DNA of 64,000 bases, from NCBI GenBank assembly GCA_963779325.1, contig CAVZXS010000007.1:62001-126000 (forward strand), read 5' to 3'. The stretch is from CAVZXS01 sp963779325 (lineage in GTDB: Bacteria; Bacteroidota; Bacteroidia; Chitinophagales; Chitinophagaceae). Below, piece by piece: positions 63,024 to 64,000 of the stretch (positions within the stretch are counted from its first letter, which is position 1; each line of letters opens with the position of its first letter). Below the pieces are notes generated by a model. The model was not told where the DNA came from. It worked only from the letters and a program-made list of their open reading frames with translations, and searched no databases. A program made the translations under genes and the position numbers.

Positions 63024-63180
63024 GTGGCAATGAGCAATAGACAATGTGCAACGGGCAATTGACAACAGGCCAAAAGTGAAAGTCAAAAAGCAAAACTAAC
63101 ACTGAACCTATATTTCATATGCCCTTTTTACTTTTTACTTTTGACTTATTCTTTCTGACTTCCTGCTTCCGACCTCCACC
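63024..63180. repeat. Two degenerate heptamer tracts running into the GH16 gene
   Basis: 63024-63100 has eleven 7-nt units of the type TGAGCAA, TAGACAA. 63125-63180 has eight units of the type TTTTTAC, TTTTGAC, TTCTGAC. The second tract covers the end of the GH16 reading frame and supplies its stop codon. Confidence 0.6.
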
Positions 63181-63980
63181 CTCTGCCACACCCGCACATA
63201 ATCCACTTCCATTTTCAGCGAAAGTATTTTTTCATCAATACCTTTTTGTCCGCCCCATTTGCCGCCTATGGCAACATTCAGTAGTAAATACATTTTATTA
63301 TCAAAAGGCCATGCCTCGTAGCCGGTATGCTCATTGGTAAAAATAAAATATGTTTTCCCGTCTACCGAAATTTTTATACTGTCAGCATTCCATTCTGCAC
63401 TGTACACATGAAATTTTTTTGAAAAATCAGGTACGGAAATGTTTGCTGTCTTTTGTGTACCGATGCTGTGGTAATATTTTTTACAATGAACTGATGCATG
63501 TACTTTACCCGGATCATAACCCACATGCTCCATGATATCTATTTCGCCATCATCGGGCCAGCGCAAAGGGGTAGTACCAGCCAACATCCAAATGGCGGGC
63601 CAGGAACCAAGTCCTTCGGGCAATTTTGCCCTTACATTTATACGACCGTATTGCCATCCGATAGTTATCGGATCACCTTTTTCTTTGGTTACTAACCTGG
63701 CGGAGGTATATTTATTTTTATTGCTGTCCCAATTTTCTTTACGGGCTTCAATGATGAGTTTACCTTTTGTTACTCTTGCATTTTGTATACGGCGTGTTGT
63801 ATAAAACTGCAATTCATTATTGCCCCAGCCATGACCGCCTGTATCATAATTCCATTTGGTACTGTCGGGCAGGCCGGTATAATTAAACTCATCGCTCCAA
63901 ACAAGCTTCCATTCTTTTTGTGCAAGCGATGAATAAGAAGAAACAGCGAATAATAAACAAACAGTCAGTAGTTTTTGCAT
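63135..63980 (-). CDS. Glycoside hydrolase family 16 (laminarinase-like)
   Basis: 281 aa with signal peptide (LLFAVSSYSSLAQ). GH16 jelly roll: LVWSDEFNYTGLPDSTKWN near residue 25, WGNNELQFYTTRR, WPAIWMLAGTTPLRWPDDGE, and the catalytic E-I-D-I-M-E-H near residues 145-151 (nucleophile and acid/base Glu). NVAIGGKWGGQKGI, then the last strand MEVDYVRVWQR. This fits endo-beta-1,3-glucanases. The last about 14 residues (VEVGSRKSERISQK) lie in a heptamer repeat and are not part of the fold. Confidence 0.93.
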   Translation of the reverse strand: MQKLLTVCLLFAVSSYSSLAQKEWKLVWSDEFNYTGLPDSTKWNYDTGGHGWGNNELQFYTTRRIQNARVTKGKLIIEARKENWDSNKNKYTSARLVTKEKGDPITIGWQYGRINVRAKLPEGLGSWPAIWMLAGTTPLRWPDDGEIDIMEHVGYDPGKVHASVHCKKYYHSIGTQKTANISVPDFSKKFHVYSAEWNADSIKISVDGKTYFIFTNEHTGYEAWPFDNKMYLLLNVAIGGKWGGQKGIDEKILSLKMEVDYVRVWQRVEVGSRKSERISQK

Positions 63981-64000
63981 GTAATTTTTTTAGAAAGAAG

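Noticed and set aside
1..64000. tRNA, rRNA or CRISPR loci
   Set aside because: No T-loop/acceptor patterns, rRNA-like conserved stretches or regularly spaced identical repeats were recognised in the intergenic regions; this was by eye only, so a tRNA scan would be decisive.

Overview
The window looks like chromosomal DNA of a Bacteroidota bacterium, most likely a member of the Chitinophagaceae. The grounds are a type B type IX secretion (T9SS) C-terminal domain, many Bacteroidota-type families (DUF4382, DUF6370, DUF6702, DUF3829-like, NIPSNAP, darcynin, Crp/DinB pair, LytS/LytTR pair), very many signal peptides ending in AQ or lipoboxes, absence of clear Shine-Dalgarno sequences, and a moderate AT-rich composition. 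No rRNA, tRNA, CRISPR array, prophage or plasmid functions were seen. The taxonomic placement is inference from gene content.

Layout. 0-13.8 kb: secreted and envelope proteins (VPS10/sortilin-like propeller protein, short M1 peptidase, retropepsin-like aspartyl protease overlapping a four-repeat E-set/CBM48-like protein, DUF4382 lipoprotein, T9SS cargo). 13.9-15.8 kb: a frameshifted ThuA gene, then a RAYT (REP-associated tyrosine transposase) broken by one amber codon inside an array of REP-like hairpin units. 15.9-20.4 kb: cytochrome c, OmpA lipoprotein, M48 and M24 peptidases, a GreA/B C-domain-like protein. 20.4-25.2 kb: a solitary gp19-like tail-tube protein and a three-gene operon of unknown envelope proteins. 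25.5-34.9 kb: membrane protein, IGHMBP2-like helicase, DUF1415, a decayed DUF3829-like lipoprotein, a frameshifted amidase with a TonB-plug-like tail, Crp/DinB, a K+ channel, and an ECF sigma/anti-sigma pair. 35-41 kb: lactonase-like propeller, NIPSNAP, unknown secreted proteins, RRM protein, and three small genes, two of them only 37 and 58 aa. 41.3-43.8 kb: green-type proton-pumping rhodopsin plus Blh retinal synthase, separated by a strong hairpin, then a fasciclin protein. 44-50 kb: fragments of a lost SDR operon, flavin reductase, DUF2071, darcynin, LytTR/LytS, and a secreted intradiol dioxygenase-thioredoxin-like fusion. 50-55 kb: DUF6370, PD40-OmpA, a decayed ParE/RelE toxin-antitoxin pair, aroQ, unknown secreted protein. 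55-64 kb: tandem M1 aminopeptidases, HupE/UreJ, DUF6702, CNNM/CorC transporter, GH16 glucanase.

The clearest functional unit is rhodopsin plus Blh: Blh cleaves beta-carotene to retinal, which the rhodopsin uses for light-driven proton export; carotenoid synthesis genes are not in the window. The most unusual signals are repeats. A 32-bp GC-rich element is shared at 28/32 positions by two unrelated protein genes in different reading frames, as if a small palindromic element had inserted in coding sequence. Degenerate tracts with strict 7-nt period occupy several intergenic regions, one of them supplying the C-terminus of a GH16 enzyme. Several genes (ThuA, amidase, toxin, transposase) are each broken by a single base, which is either recent decay or sequencing/assembly error.
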